DNA from: Acidobacteriota bacterium
GTDB lineage: Bacteria; Acidobacteriota; Vicinamibacteria; Vicinamibacterales; UBA823
NCBI GenBank assembly: GCA_003509065.1
Contig: DODG01000159.1
Span: 1,592 to 21,022, forward strand
Length of the DNA stretch: 19,431 nucleotides
Direction of reading: 5' to 3'
Each line of letters opens with the position of its first letter. Position 1 is the first letter of the stretch. This document shows, in pieces, positions 9,148 to 16,840 of the stretch. Made by a program: the position numbers and the translations under genes. Under the pieces are notes generated by a model that saw only the letters and a list, made by a program, of their open reading frames with translations, did not search any database and was not told where the DNA came from.

Positions 9148-9201
9148 ACTCAGACCAATCTACGAAATTCATTGAGGTATTCTTAGCTATCTACCTCTAC
9201 A

Positions 9202-9235
9202 TAAAAATGGGCCGCCACCATCAGGCAACGGCCCA
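9202..9235 (-). terminator. Intrinsic terminator of nrdJ
   Basis: Read on the - strand, TGGGCCG (9235-9229) pairs exactly with CGGCCCA (9214-9208). The interior continues the stem through wobble pairs and two C-G pairs to a TGAT loop. A TTTTTA tract follows immediately (9207-9202). It lies 24 nt after the nrdJ stop and 54 nt before the SDR start. Position and form fit a Rho-independent terminator well. Confidence 0.9.
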
Positions 9236-9259
9236 GTTATGTCTGTTAACGTAATCCTA

Positions 9260-12031
9260 TTATGCGCAACCACTGGTGGTACCGCAGTTATTGCATTTGT
9301 AACAACTGCCGCTGCGCACCATAATGGCGCCGCACATGGAACAGGGTGGTGCGTCCTCTTGATTCTGAATGGCTGCAAATGTTGTTGAGTTCTTCTCTGA
9401 CTCAACGCTTAATTCATTAACCGGTGGTTCTAATTCGTCAGCCTTAAGCTCATCAGGCTTATCACTATTTACCCCGGCGTTAAATTGTGCTCCAGGCGAG
9501 AGAAACTTTGTGGCTAGCCATCTGAATATGTAATCCACAATCGACTTAGCAAATCTCACTTCTGGGTTCTTCGACATGCCAGAAGGTTCAAAACGTACAT
9601 GACTGAATTTGTCGACAAGGACCTGCAGGGGCACGCCGTACTGCAACGCATAAGAAACTGCTTGGGCAAAAGCATCGGCAAATCCTGAAATGGTCGATCC
9701 TTCCTTAGCCATTACGAGAAAAATCTCTCCTGGTGATCCATCTTCAAATAGCCCGACGGTGATATAACCCTCGTGGCTTGCGATGTCGAACTTATGTGTA
9801 ATGGCGTTACGTTCATCAGGCAGTCGACGACGTGCTGGTTGTCCGACAAGCTGCTCAATACCATCAATTATCGTCTTTTGACCGTCACGCGATGTATTCA
9901 ATGGCTGTGTTCGCTTGCTCCCGTCTCGATAGATCGATACAGCCTTAGTGCCCAGTCGCCAGGCATCAATATAAGCTTGCTGAATTTCCTCAACCGTTGC
10001 TTCCTTTGGAACATTAACCGTTTTCGAAATAGCACCTGAAATAAACGGCTGGGTCGCGCCAATCATTCGAATGTGGCCCATGTAGTCAATGGACCGCTCA
10101 CCACTTGCCGGTTTGAAGGCACAATCGAAGACAGGTAGATCTTTTTCCTTGAGATGAGGTGCGCCTTCAATGGTTTCATGTTCATCGATAAATGCACTGA
10201 TCTCTTGAATCTGATCCTCTTCATACCCAAGTTTAGCTAAGGCCATTGGTACGGTTTGGTTTACTATTTTCATCATCCCACCACCAACGAGCTTCTTATA
10301 CTTAACCAATGCAATATCTGGTTCGACACCGGTGGTATCACAATCCATCATGAATCCAATAGTTCCTGTCGGCGCTAACACAGTAGCTTGAGCGTTACGG
10401 TAACCGAACTCCTCTCCCAACTCGACAGCATCGTCCCACGCTTCTTTCGCTGCAGCATACAAACTACTCGAGACGTTGGTCCTATCAATATCTTTCAAGG
10501 AATTACGGTGCTTCCGCATTACTCGTACGAATGGTTCGGTATTATCGGCGTATCCGGCAAACGGTCCACCCTGATCTCTGGCAATGCGCGCAGACTGAGC
10601 ATACGCTTCACCTGTCATGAGAGCCGTGATGGTCGCCGCGTAATCACGACCAGCTTGACTATCGTAGGGCAATCCTCGCGCCATGAGTAACGCCCCAAGA
10701 TTGGCATAACCTAAACCGAGTGGGCGATAGTCATGACTATTACGCTCTATGGGCTTACTCGGATAGCTAGCATTATCAACAATAATTTCTTGCGCTGTAA
10801 TTAACGTCCGCACGGCCGCACTAAAATCGCTAGTGGCGAAATCACCACGCTCGTCCACAAACTTCATCAGATTTAGTGATGCCAGATTACATGCGGAATC
10901 ATCTAAAAACATGTACTCCGAGCAGGGGTTCGACGCGTTAATACGCGCCGTATTGGGACAAGTATGCCAATCATTGACAGTCGTATCGAATTGCATACCT
11001 GGATCACCGCAGATGTGCGTAGCGCTGGCGATTTGACTCATCAGGTCTGACGCACGATACGTGTCCATAACACTGTTATCGCGAACAGCTCGAGTCTGCC
11101 ATTCACCATCGTCAAGAACAGCCCGCATAAAACCATCCGTTACCCGAACGCTATTGTTAGAATTCTGAAAAAACACTGAAGAGTACGCTGGCCCGGTAAA
11201 CGAACCATCATAACCAGCGTCGATAAGCGCCCACGCCTTCCGTTCTTCGTCCACTTTGCAATTAATAAAAGTTTCAATGTCTGGGTGATCAGCATTCAAA
11301 ATTACCATTTTGGCAGCACGTCGTGTTTTACCGCCAGACTTGATGACACCAGCGAAGGCATCGTAACCCTTCATAAAGGAAACTGGACCTGAAGCCGTAC
11401 CACCACCAGCCAGCACTTCCCGCGACGAGCGAATCGATGAAAGGTTTGAACCAGTTCCGGATCCAAACTTGAACAGCATCCCCTCAGTCTTCGCTAGGGT
11501 CAAAATGGACTCCATAGTGTCTTGGACTGAGTTAATGAAACATGCTGAGCACTGCGGAGCTTTCTCAAAACCACAATTAAACCAAACGGGGCTGTTAAAA
11601 GCAGCCTTCTGTTGAACCAATAAATGCTTCAGATCGTCACTAAAGGAGTGCAAATCGTCTTCAGTCGCAAAGTAGCGCTTCACTCTAGCCCATTCTGTGA
11701 TGGTGTCGACAACGCGACCAATGAGCTGCCTGACACTTTGTTCACGTTCTGGAGTTCCTAGCTGTCCCCGAAAATATTTCGACACCACAATGTTCGTCGC
11801 CTGTTGCGACCAAAACGTTGGTATCTCGACATCACGTTGTTCAAATACAAGTTCACCATGTTCGTTTCCAATAGTTGCTGATCTTTGTTCCCACGCAATC
11901 TCATCGAAGGGATCAACGCTCTCGCGACTAAATACGCGTGGAAACTGAAGGCCTGATTGCGGCGTGTCTGATTGTCGCGCCGAAACCTGCGCATCATTAA
12001 CGTCCGTTTGCTGCGCAGTTCCTCTATCCAT
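9260..12031 (-). CDS. nrdJ: Adenosylcobalamin-dependent (class II) ribonucleotide reductase
   Basis: NrdJ reduces ribonucleotides to deoxyribonucleotides using a cobalamin-derived thiyl radical, without oxygen. The 923 residues carry FNSPVWFN at 145-152, a candidate first redox Cys in SACF (Cys164), the radical-site motif NPCSE (368-372, Cys370) and the second redox Cys381 in ACNLASLNL. The 11-residue spacing of the last two cysteines is as in other class II enzymes. PTGTIGF (554-560) is a conserved active-site segment. A TSCPD-type domain covers about 735-845, and a Cys-rich tail (Cys897, 900, 910, 913, 916, 922) probably re-reduces the active site or binds metal. No N-terminal ATP cone is evident. 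A GGAGG site precedes the ATG by 6 nt. The leader is highly structured and the gene ends at a strong terminator. Confidence 0.96.
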   Translation of the reverse strand: MDRGTAQQTDVNDAQVSARQSDTPQSGLQFPRVFSRESVDPFDEIAWEQRSATIGNEHGELVFEQRDVEIPTFWSQQATNIVVSKYFRGQLGTPEREQSVRQLIGRVVDTITEWARVKRYFATEDDLHSFSDDLKHLLVQQKAAFNSPVWFNCGFEKAPQCSACFINSVQDTMESILTLAKTEGMLFKFGSGTGSNLSSIRSSREVLAGGGTASGPVSFMKGYDAFAGVIKSGGKTRRAAKMVILNADHPDIETFINCKVDEERKAWALIDAGYDGSFTGPAYSSVFFQNSNNSVRVTDGFMRAVLDDGEWQTRAVRDNSVMDTYRASDLMSQIASATHICGDPGMQFDTTVNDWHTCPNTARINASNPCSEYMFLDDSACNLASLNLMKFVDERGDFATSDFSAAVRTLITAQEIIVDNASYPSKPIERNSHDYRPLGLGYANLGALLMARGLPYDSQAGRDYAATITALMTGEAYAQSARIARDQGGPFAGYADNTEPFVRVMRKHRNSLKDIDRTNVSSSLYAAAKEAWDDAVELGEEFGYRNAQATVLAPTGTIGFMMDCDTTGVEPDIALVKYKKLVGGGMMKIVNQTVPMALAKLGYEEDQIQEISAFIDEHETIEGAPHLKEKDLPVFDCAFKPASGERSIDYMGHIRMIGATQPFISGAISKTVNVPKEATVEEIQQAYIDAWRLGTKAVSIYRDGSKRTQPLNTSRDGQKTIIDGIEQLVGQPARRRLPDERNAITHKFDIASHEGYITVGLFEDGSPGEIFLVMAKEGSTISGFADAFAQAVSYALQYGVPLQVLVDKFSHVRFEPSGMSKNPEVRFAKSIVDYIFRWLATKFLSPGAQFNAGVNSDKPDELKADELEPPVNELSVESEKNSTTFAAIQNQEDAPPCSMCGAIMVRSGSCYKCNNCGTTSGCA

Positions 12032-12037
12032 AACTGG

Positions 12038-12042
12038 CCTCC
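12038..12042 (-). promoter_or_regulatory. nrdJ Shine-Dalgarno
   Basis: GGAGG on the - strand (12042 to 12038) lies 6 nt before the nrdJ ATG at 12031. It begins 10 nt after a terminator-like hairpin (12077-12053), so folding of the leader could affect access to it. Confidence 0.8.
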
Positions 12043-12190
12043 AAATACTAAAGACCGCCTCGCCCCAAAGGTCGGTCTAGATCTAATTTAAGAAATACTT
12101 ATCTCGAGCTTCTACTACTCAATTTATGCCTTCACAGCCGGTCGAGAACCTGGGATTCTCTCGGTGAGGCTGATCAGCCCTCAGGCGGTC
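12043..12190 (-). promoter_or_regulatory. Structured 5' leader of nrdJ, candidate riboswitch or attenuator
   Basis: On the - strand the segment AGGCGGTC (12060-12053) can pair in two exclusive ways. It pairs perfectly over 8 bp with GACCGCCT far upstream (12190-12183), or with nearby GACCGaCCT (12077-12069) to make a hairpin with one bulged A, followed by TTTAGTATTT (12052-12043). Two local hairpins sit between: TGAGG-CTGATCAG-CCTCA with one bulge (12183-12165), and CGAGA/TCTCG (12163-12143), which can also pair as GAGAA/TTCTC. Alternative pairing just before a Shine-Dalgarno is typical of riboswitch expression platforms. I could not fit the cobalamin riboswitch consensus. An 8-bp match over this distance can occur by chance. 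Confidence 0.45.
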
Positions 12191-12191
12191 A

Positions 12192-12247
12192 ACTATGTGT
12201 CCTGTCTATCGGTTTGTCAAGATAGAAACTACAAGATATGGTGTCAT
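12192..12247 (-). promoter_or_regulatory. Candidate nrdJ promoters (two overlapping sigma-70-like options)
   Basis: Option 1 on the - strand is TTGACA (12220-12215), a 17-bp spacer and CATAGT (12197-12192), predicting a start near 12185. Option 2 is ATGACA (12247-12242), a 17-bp spacer and TATCTT (12224-12219), predicting a start near 12212. Only option 2 transcribes the whole 5' half of the long-range leader helix (12190-12183). Option 1 has the better -35 box. No NrdR-box palindrome was recognised. Confidence 0.45.
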
Positions 12248-12389
12248 CTTTTAAGGCCAAGCGCTAGATGTTGAGAAAATAGTCATTTTTGAGGTTTCTT
12301 TCGCCACCAGCCAATGGCTTTATTTTCTTATTATAAGTTTTCGGCCCACCAAGCTACGTTCCATGAAATCGCTATGATAAAGTCCTGCC
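12248..12389. other. AT-rich gap upstream of the CPBP protease gene
   Basis: This is the remainder of the divergent gap between nrdJ and the CPBP gene. TATGAT (12373-12378) resembles a -10 box for the + strand but lies only 11 bp before the GTG and has no -35 partner. A small palindrome AGCCAATGGCT (12309-12319) is followed by a T-rich run on the + strand, but no + strand gene ends nearby for it to terminate. No further signal was recognised. Confidence 0.35.
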
Positions 12390-13181
12390 GTGCTGACTGA
12401 CAAGGACTCCCCTTCAAGCAAGTTTACCTTATCCAAAAACCAGCAAGGGTCCATTGGAGACCCACGCATTGTTGGCCACGAATCCTCTCATCTGACCAAA
12501 CGTTTCAGAGCACTATGCGAGGTGATCCTCTGTTCGGGTTTTCCCACACAGTTACTACTCGTTCAAGTAATGACGGCGATTGGACTTCAACCGTTCGAAA
12601 CAGATGGCAGTCTTGCAATGAACTACGTCGTAGTATTGTCGCTAGCCGATGCTGTCGTGCTAGTAACGTTAATCCTGTGGTTGCTAGCACTCCATGGAGA
12701 AAGCCCTCGCAATCTCTTCCTAGGCTCACGACGAATCGTACGGGAATTTAAATTCAGCATACTACTGATCCCACTTGTTTTATTCCTGGTAGTCGCCGCT
12801 TCAGCCAGCCTCCAACACTTCGCACCGTGGCTTCATAACGTGCCGGAAAACCCCTACGAATCTTTAATTCAAACGACCTCAGACGCTTCCATCTTCGCGC
12901 TCGTAGCCATCATAGCAGGCGGTGTACGCGAGGAAATCCAGCGCGCGTTCATCCTTTGCCGTTTCGAGCGGTATCTGGGAGGCAGGGCTACAGGTGTAAT
13001 CCTTTTTAGTCTAGTCTTTGGAGCAGCGCATCTCATCCAAGGATGGGACGCTGCAATCATCACAGCTCTACTTGGTGCTCTGTGGAGTATCGTCTATCTT
13101 AAAAGACGAAGCATTATCGCCCCGATTGTTAGCCACGCTTCCTTCAACGTCATCCAGATTATCCATCACCTGATTAGTTGA
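12390..13181 (+). CDS. CPBP-family (Rce1/Abi-type) intramembrane metalloprotease
   Basis: The product is a 263-residue polytopic membrane protein. Hydrophobic segments are visible at about 45-65, 78-101, 121-140, 167-178, 201-217, 222-237 and 242-258, after a polar N-terminus. The three CPBP signature motifs are present: Glu181-Glu182 with Arg185 (EEIQR), Phe210 with His214 (FGAAH) and His249 with Asn253 (HASFN). In Rce1 these residues form the metal/catalytic site in the membrane. The family includes prenyl-protein CAAX proteases and bacteriocin-immunity-type proteins; the substrate here is unknown. The start is a GTG without a clear Shine-Dalgarno, so the N-terminus is uncertain. It stands alone on + and ends 12 nt from the convergent SurA-like gene. 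Confidence 0.85.
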   Translation: MLTDKDSPSSKFTLSKNQQGSIGDPRIVGHESSHLTKRFRALCEVILCSGFPTQLLLVQVMTAIGLQPFETDGSLAMNYVVVLSLADAVVLVTLILWLLALHGESPRNLFLGSRRIVREFKFSILLIPLVLFLVVAASASLQHFAPWLHNVPENPYESLIQTTSDASIFALVAIIAGGVREEIQRAFILCRFERYLGGRATGVILFSLVFGAAHLIQGWDAAIITALLGALWSIVYLKRRSIIAPIVSHASFNVIQIIHHLIS

Positions 13182-13193
13182 GTAACTCGTTGG

Positions 13194-13844
13194 TTACGGC
13201 ACGTAAACTATCTCCACACTCTCATGCAATCGCGCAATCCAATTTTGAATAATAACTTGACGCCGCTCTTCCAACAGATCGTCTCGGACGAGTTCACGTG
13301 CGTCATTAAATGGGAGCCTCGAACCATTATGGACGTATAGAACCTGATTCTCTTTGTGGTATTGGAGTAGTTCTGCATTAGTCGGCTCTGCGGTCGACGT
13401 AAAACGCTGCCGGAGATAACTATCGATCCGCAGGTCATTACGAATAAGTCGATAGAGGCGTTCCTCCGTCATGCCGACAGATTTCCACGCTGTTTCAAAA
13501 GACTTTACTGTTGAATGGTGCTCTTTCAGTTCATCAATCCGACGCTGAATTTCAGGTTGAAGCGGTTCTGAGACAAGAAATCGATCGACTTCAACCAAGA
13601 TGAGAACTCTATTGACCAAACGAGAGATCACTTGAGTTTCAGAGCCTTCGTTGGAGCCCATCACTAAAACCCCTAACTCGGTTACGGCTCGAACGTCCGA
13701 CAACATGATTATTTGGCGGTCGACCGTAGCAACAACTTTATCGATAAGATCTTGCTTTGCGGACCCCGTCGTCAAAACCAAGAATAGCAACACGCAGAAA
13801 GCGCGTTGATATACATGTCTGAGATGCCTAGCAGCATCTAGCAC
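13194..13844 (-). CDS. SurA-like periplasmic chaperone without a parvulin domain
   Basis: The product is 216 residues. A signal peptide is visible (hydrophobic core about 15-26, likely cleavage after GSA at 27-29), so it should reach the periplasm. The mature start DKVVATVDRQIIMLSDV resembles the SurA N-terminal chaperone domain, followed by helical sequence to about 150. The tail (about 178-210, LPFNDARELVRDDLLEERR) resembles the segment that follows the PPIase domain in SurA/PpiC-type proteins. No parvulin domain separates them, so prolyl isomerase activity is not expected. The start is GTG; an in-frame TAA immediately precedes it, so the frame cannot extend upstream. It lies 33 nt after the Omp85 gene, suggesting a role in delivering outer-membrane proteins. 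Confidence 0.75.
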   Translation of the reverse strand: MLDAARHLRHVYQRAFCVLLFLVLTTGSAKQDLIDKVVATVDRQIIMLSDVRAVTELGVLVMGSNEGSETQVISRLVNRVLILVEVDRFLVSEPLQPEIQRRIDELKEHHSTVKSFETAWKSVGMTEERLYRLIRNDLRIDSYLRQRFTSTAEPTNAELLQYHKENQVLYVHNGSRLPFNDARELVRDDLLEERRQVIIQNWIARLHESVEIVYVP

Positions 13845-13877
13845 TTACACCACCACATGCACTCATGCAGCCACATA

Positions 13878-16838
13878 TCAAAAAGCCTGTCCCATGCTTA
13901 CGTGCAGCACCATCCGGCCTTCCTTCCGATTGCCGAATTGACGTCGATCTAATTTAAAACCTACGTCAACACGGATCGGTCCAATTGGTGATCGGTACCG
14001 CACACCAAACCCAGCACCGCCACGGATCCGATTTACTGCCATATCGTTAACTCCCTGGAATACATTACCAAGGTCTAGAAAAGCCACTGCACCAATAGGA
14101 CCTCTGATTGGAAAACGGATTTCGTTATTAATGATAAACAACCCGTTGCCACCTTGAGGAAATCCATCTTGGTCAATAGTTGATCCGTCACCGAGCCGGT
14201 CTAGTGCGAATCCACGAACTGTTGTCGACCCACCAGCAAAAAATCGTTCGCTCGCAGGAAGATTCTGAACAACCATCTCTGTTGCTTGACCACTAGGTTT
14301 AATTTCCACAATGCTCCGACTAAAACCTCTAGCGAACCCAAGCCGAAGTCCTGTTGCAAATACAACACCAGTCGACCTCGGTAAGCCTCGGTACAGAAAG
14401 CCTTGCATCAACAGCTTCGCAAAACCGACCTCGGACCCGATACGTCGACCGGCACTCTTCGCCTCAAAACTTATTAACGATCCCCGGGTTGGCTCGAATG
14501 GATCATTGCGACTATCGCGCAGCGCAGTGGCGGAAAAAGCGGACAGACCGATTTGAGGAAACAGCCTGTCAATCAGCGGTTGATCGCTTTGATTAAAACG
14601 CTCATCAAATAAAGTATTCTGATCGAAAGAATATCCACCGCTCAGTATCGCACCGGAACCGAACGACTGACGCCACTCTACATTTATCCCCTGTTGCTTA
14701 AGATTGAAACTCGATCGGATAGATTGATCAACAAAAGCCGACACAACTAGTTCGCCACTCGTCTCGAACACACGTGGTTCGCGGAATGTGAATAGTGCGC
14801 GATATTCGTTGAAACCGTATCCTCCAGACTTCCCTTTGCCACCTTGGTCGTCGTTCGGGCGAAGACTGACACGCGCAAATAAATTGACTGAGCGGTTTTT
14901 TCCCCACAAGTTTCGTCGTCCTATCTCAAAAAATCCACGGGGTGCAAACTCAAACCGCTCAACCGCACTACCACCGGTTTCACTCTCTCGCCGTAATCTT
15001 GCCCCAGCTTCAAATCCTCCACCATAGCTCAACACCATGGCTGGCACCTCTTCTACCATTACCAGCACGTCGCGACGGGTATCACTATGGTGATTAAATT
15101 CTGCGAAGCGGATCCGATTGAACATACCTAATAAATTCAGTCGCTGCTGACCTTCAGCTAACCGCTCCCGACTGAGTGCCTGGCCAGATTGGAAACCCAA
15201 CGTGCGCCTTATGGTTTCAACGCTCACTCTGGAATGGCCACTGACAAGTACATGGTGGACGACAGCTTGAACGCCCGGATCGATAATCAAACGCAAATCG
15301 AGGCTCGTAGAATCTTCTGAAAAAGCCAAGTCAACCTGCACAGAAGCATCCTCATAGCCTTGACTGAGCAGGTAATTGAGTATCCGATCCCGGTCCCCAA
15401 AAACCCTGCTTTGTGCGTATGGATTAGCAACTTTGGACTCTAGAAGCTCTAACAACAGGTCAGTTTCCTCATCTGGAGCATTTTCCAGTGTGACCGACTG
15501 AATAAGGACGCGTGGACCTTCACTAATCGTCAGGCGGGGCGTAACGAGCAAGGAATTCACAAACGGATCTTCAGAAGCTAACAAGGAGTTCACAACTTCC
15601 GTTTTGACAGAAACTTGCGAGTAACCAGTCAGCCGGTAAACCGCGATGATCGCAGCCACGCTGTCATTAAAGGAAGCTTCCACAAAAACATCCTCAGCAC
15701 GCATATCCATGATTTCCAGGAGCACGTTGCCGGACAGTATCTGGTTCCCGGTAATCTCTGGATTGGTTATCTTGTAAATTTGGCCGGGCGAAACGTGAAA
15801 AACGATTTTTAACTCTTCGTCATTTTCTTGCAAACTATAACTGGCTTCAACGCGAGAGTAACCTAACCGACGAAAATGCGTCCTGATTCGATCGATGGAA
15901 TCGTCAAGCAAATCCAGATCTATAGATCCTTCTCGCGCTATCGGAACCAACGCCTCTTGCTCTTCTGGTGATAAAACTTCGTTATCGAACTGCACCAACA
16001 CAAACGGACCTGGATTCGTATGAATCGTCAAATTAATTGATGTGTTATTCAGATCGGTGGTGATGCTATGGTTGACTTCGGCCTCGTAATGACCCTGTTC
16101 CTTCAAGGAGTCACCGTACGCACTCAAACGACGACGGATCGCCAAGCGGTCATAAGGCATTCCTACATGCAGTCCAAGTTGCGTAAGCAACTGGTTCGTC
16201 GACTCCAATGTTCTACCAGTGACCTTCAGTGAACCTACATTTGCACGCACTCCAGACTCGATTTCAAAACTCAGTGTGGCCCGACCTGACTCTTCATCAA
16301 TACTCGTAACAGCATCAATACGGGCGCTCATAAACCCGTTGTCACGATATAAAGACTCTAGTAACCCCGTGGCCTCAGCGGTTTGAGTAAGAGCGAGAGA
16401 TTCACCATAGCGTTCACGAATGACCTGACCAAGCCGCCTTCGTGACAAACCGAGCCCACCTTTAAATTCAATTTTTGTGACCGTGCGTTTCGGGACAACC
16501 ACATACCTTAACGCTACGCCATTTTGGTGCCCGTTTGCTTCGACACGAACATCCTCAAATTGGCCAATCGTGAAAAGATGAAAAATACTGTCTCGAACTT
16601 GTTCGATCGATAGTGGGTCCCCAACACGCGTAACGAGTGCCTCTTGAAGGTCCTTAACAGTTGTTTGAGACGAGGTACCCACAACCTCAACGGAGATGAT
16701 CTGGCGATCAAGGTACGTCACGAGAGGAGCGGCCAGCAATGGATACGCCTCAAACAACAGGAGTGTAAACCCCACCATCAAGCAGCAACCAAGGCCACCT
16801 GTCGAATAGCTCCGCTCCACACGAATCCACGACCGCAT
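13878..16838 (-). CDS. BamA/TamA-like Omp85 outer-membrane protein with about seven POTRA domains
   Basis: Omp85 proteins insert beta-barrel proteins into the outer membrane. I place the start at the ATG overlapping the tamB stop (TGATG), giving 986 residues with an N-terminal signal sequence (hydrophobic core about 19-37). The frame is open for 22 more codons (to 16904), but that extension overlaps tamB and pushes the signal inward. Seven POTRA-like repeats follow, at roughly 47-118, 119-198, 199-277, 278-354, 355-443, 444-524 and 525-600. They show recurring beta-strand/GY or GF helix patterns such as NGFMSAR, QGHYEAEV, LGYSRVEA, TGYSQVSV and QGYEDASV. The barrel runs 601-986 with the lid-loop motif VRGF at 874-877 and a C-terminal Phe (VSMGQAF). 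E. coli BamA has five POTRAs and TamA three. BamA or TamA identity is undecided. Confidence 0.88.
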   Translation of the reverse strand: MRSWIRVERSYSTGGLGCCLMVGFTLLLFEAYPLLAAPLVTYLDRQIISVEVVGTSSQTTVKDLQEALVTRVGDPLSIEQVRDSIFHLFTIGQFEDVRVEANGHQNGVALRYVVVPKRTVTKIEFKGGLGLSRRRLGQVIRERYGESLALTQTAEATGLLESLYRDNGFMSARIDAVTSIDEESGRATLSFEIESGVRANVGSLKVTGRTLESTNQLLTQLGLHVGMPYDRLAIRRRLSAYGDSLKEQGHYEAEVNHSITTDLNNTSINLTIHTNPGPFVLVQFDNEVLSPEEQEALVPIAREGSIDLDLLDDSIDRIRTHFRRLGYSRVEASYSLQENDEELKIVFHVSPGQIYKITNPEITGNQILSGNVLLEIMDMRAEDVFVEASFNDSVAAIIAVYRLTGYSQVSVKTEVVNSLLASEDPFVNSLLVTPRLTISEGPRVLIQSVTLENAPDEETDLLLELLESKVANPYAQSRVFGDRDRILNYLLSQGYEDASVQVDLAFSEDSTSLDLRLIIDPGVQAVVHHVLVSGHSRVSVETIRRTLGFQSGQALSRERLAEGQQRLNLLGMFNRIRFAEFNHHSDTRRDVLVMVEEVPAMVLSYGGGFEAGARLRRESETGGSAVERFEFAPRGFFEIGRRNLWGKNRSVNLFARVSLRPNDDQGGKGKSGGYGFNEYRALFTFREPRVFETSGELVVSAFVDQSIRSSFNLKQQGINVEWRQSFGSGAILSGGYSFDQNTLFDERFNQSDQPLIDRLFPQIGLSAFSATALRDSRNDPFEPTRGSLISFEAKSAGRRIGSEVGFAKLLMQGFLYRGLPRSTGVVFATGLRLGFARGFSRSIVEIKPSGQATEMVVQNLPASERFFAGGSTTVRGFALDRLGDGSTIDQDGFPQGGNGLFIINNEIRFPIRGPIGAVAFLDLGNVFQGVNDMAVNRIRGGAGFGVRYRSPIGPIRVDVGFKLDRRQFGNRKEGRMVLHVSMGQAF

Positions 16839-16840
16839 CA
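16836..16840 (-). promoter_or_regulatory. TGATG stop/start overlap coupling tamB to the Omp85 gene
   Basis: On the - strand the tamB stop TGA (16840-16838) shares one base with the ATG (16838-16836) of the next gene. Such overlaps usually mean translational coupling by terminating ribosomes. It supports the shorter Omp85 start, since no strong Shine-Dalgarno is seen before either candidate. Confidence 0.7.

Noticed and set aside
12032..12230. Cobalamin riboswitch in front of nrdJ
   Set aside because: Expected from the gene's cofactor, but I could not place the conserved core elements in the leader, so I describe it only as an unassigned structured leader.
12309..12332. AGCCAATGGCT plus T-rich run as a + strand terminator
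   Set aside because: The stem is only 4-5 bp and no + strand gene ends upstream of it.
12505..12751. Open frames overlapping the CPBP gene in other frames, and similar frames across the other genes
   Set aside because: They lie inside genes with clear family motifs, have no recognisable motifs of their own and no ribosome-binding sites; they are shadows.
13182..13197. GTAAC/GTTAC inverted repeat as a terminator between the CPBP gene and the SurA-like gene
   Set aside because: The stem is 5 bp with no T tract on either strand.
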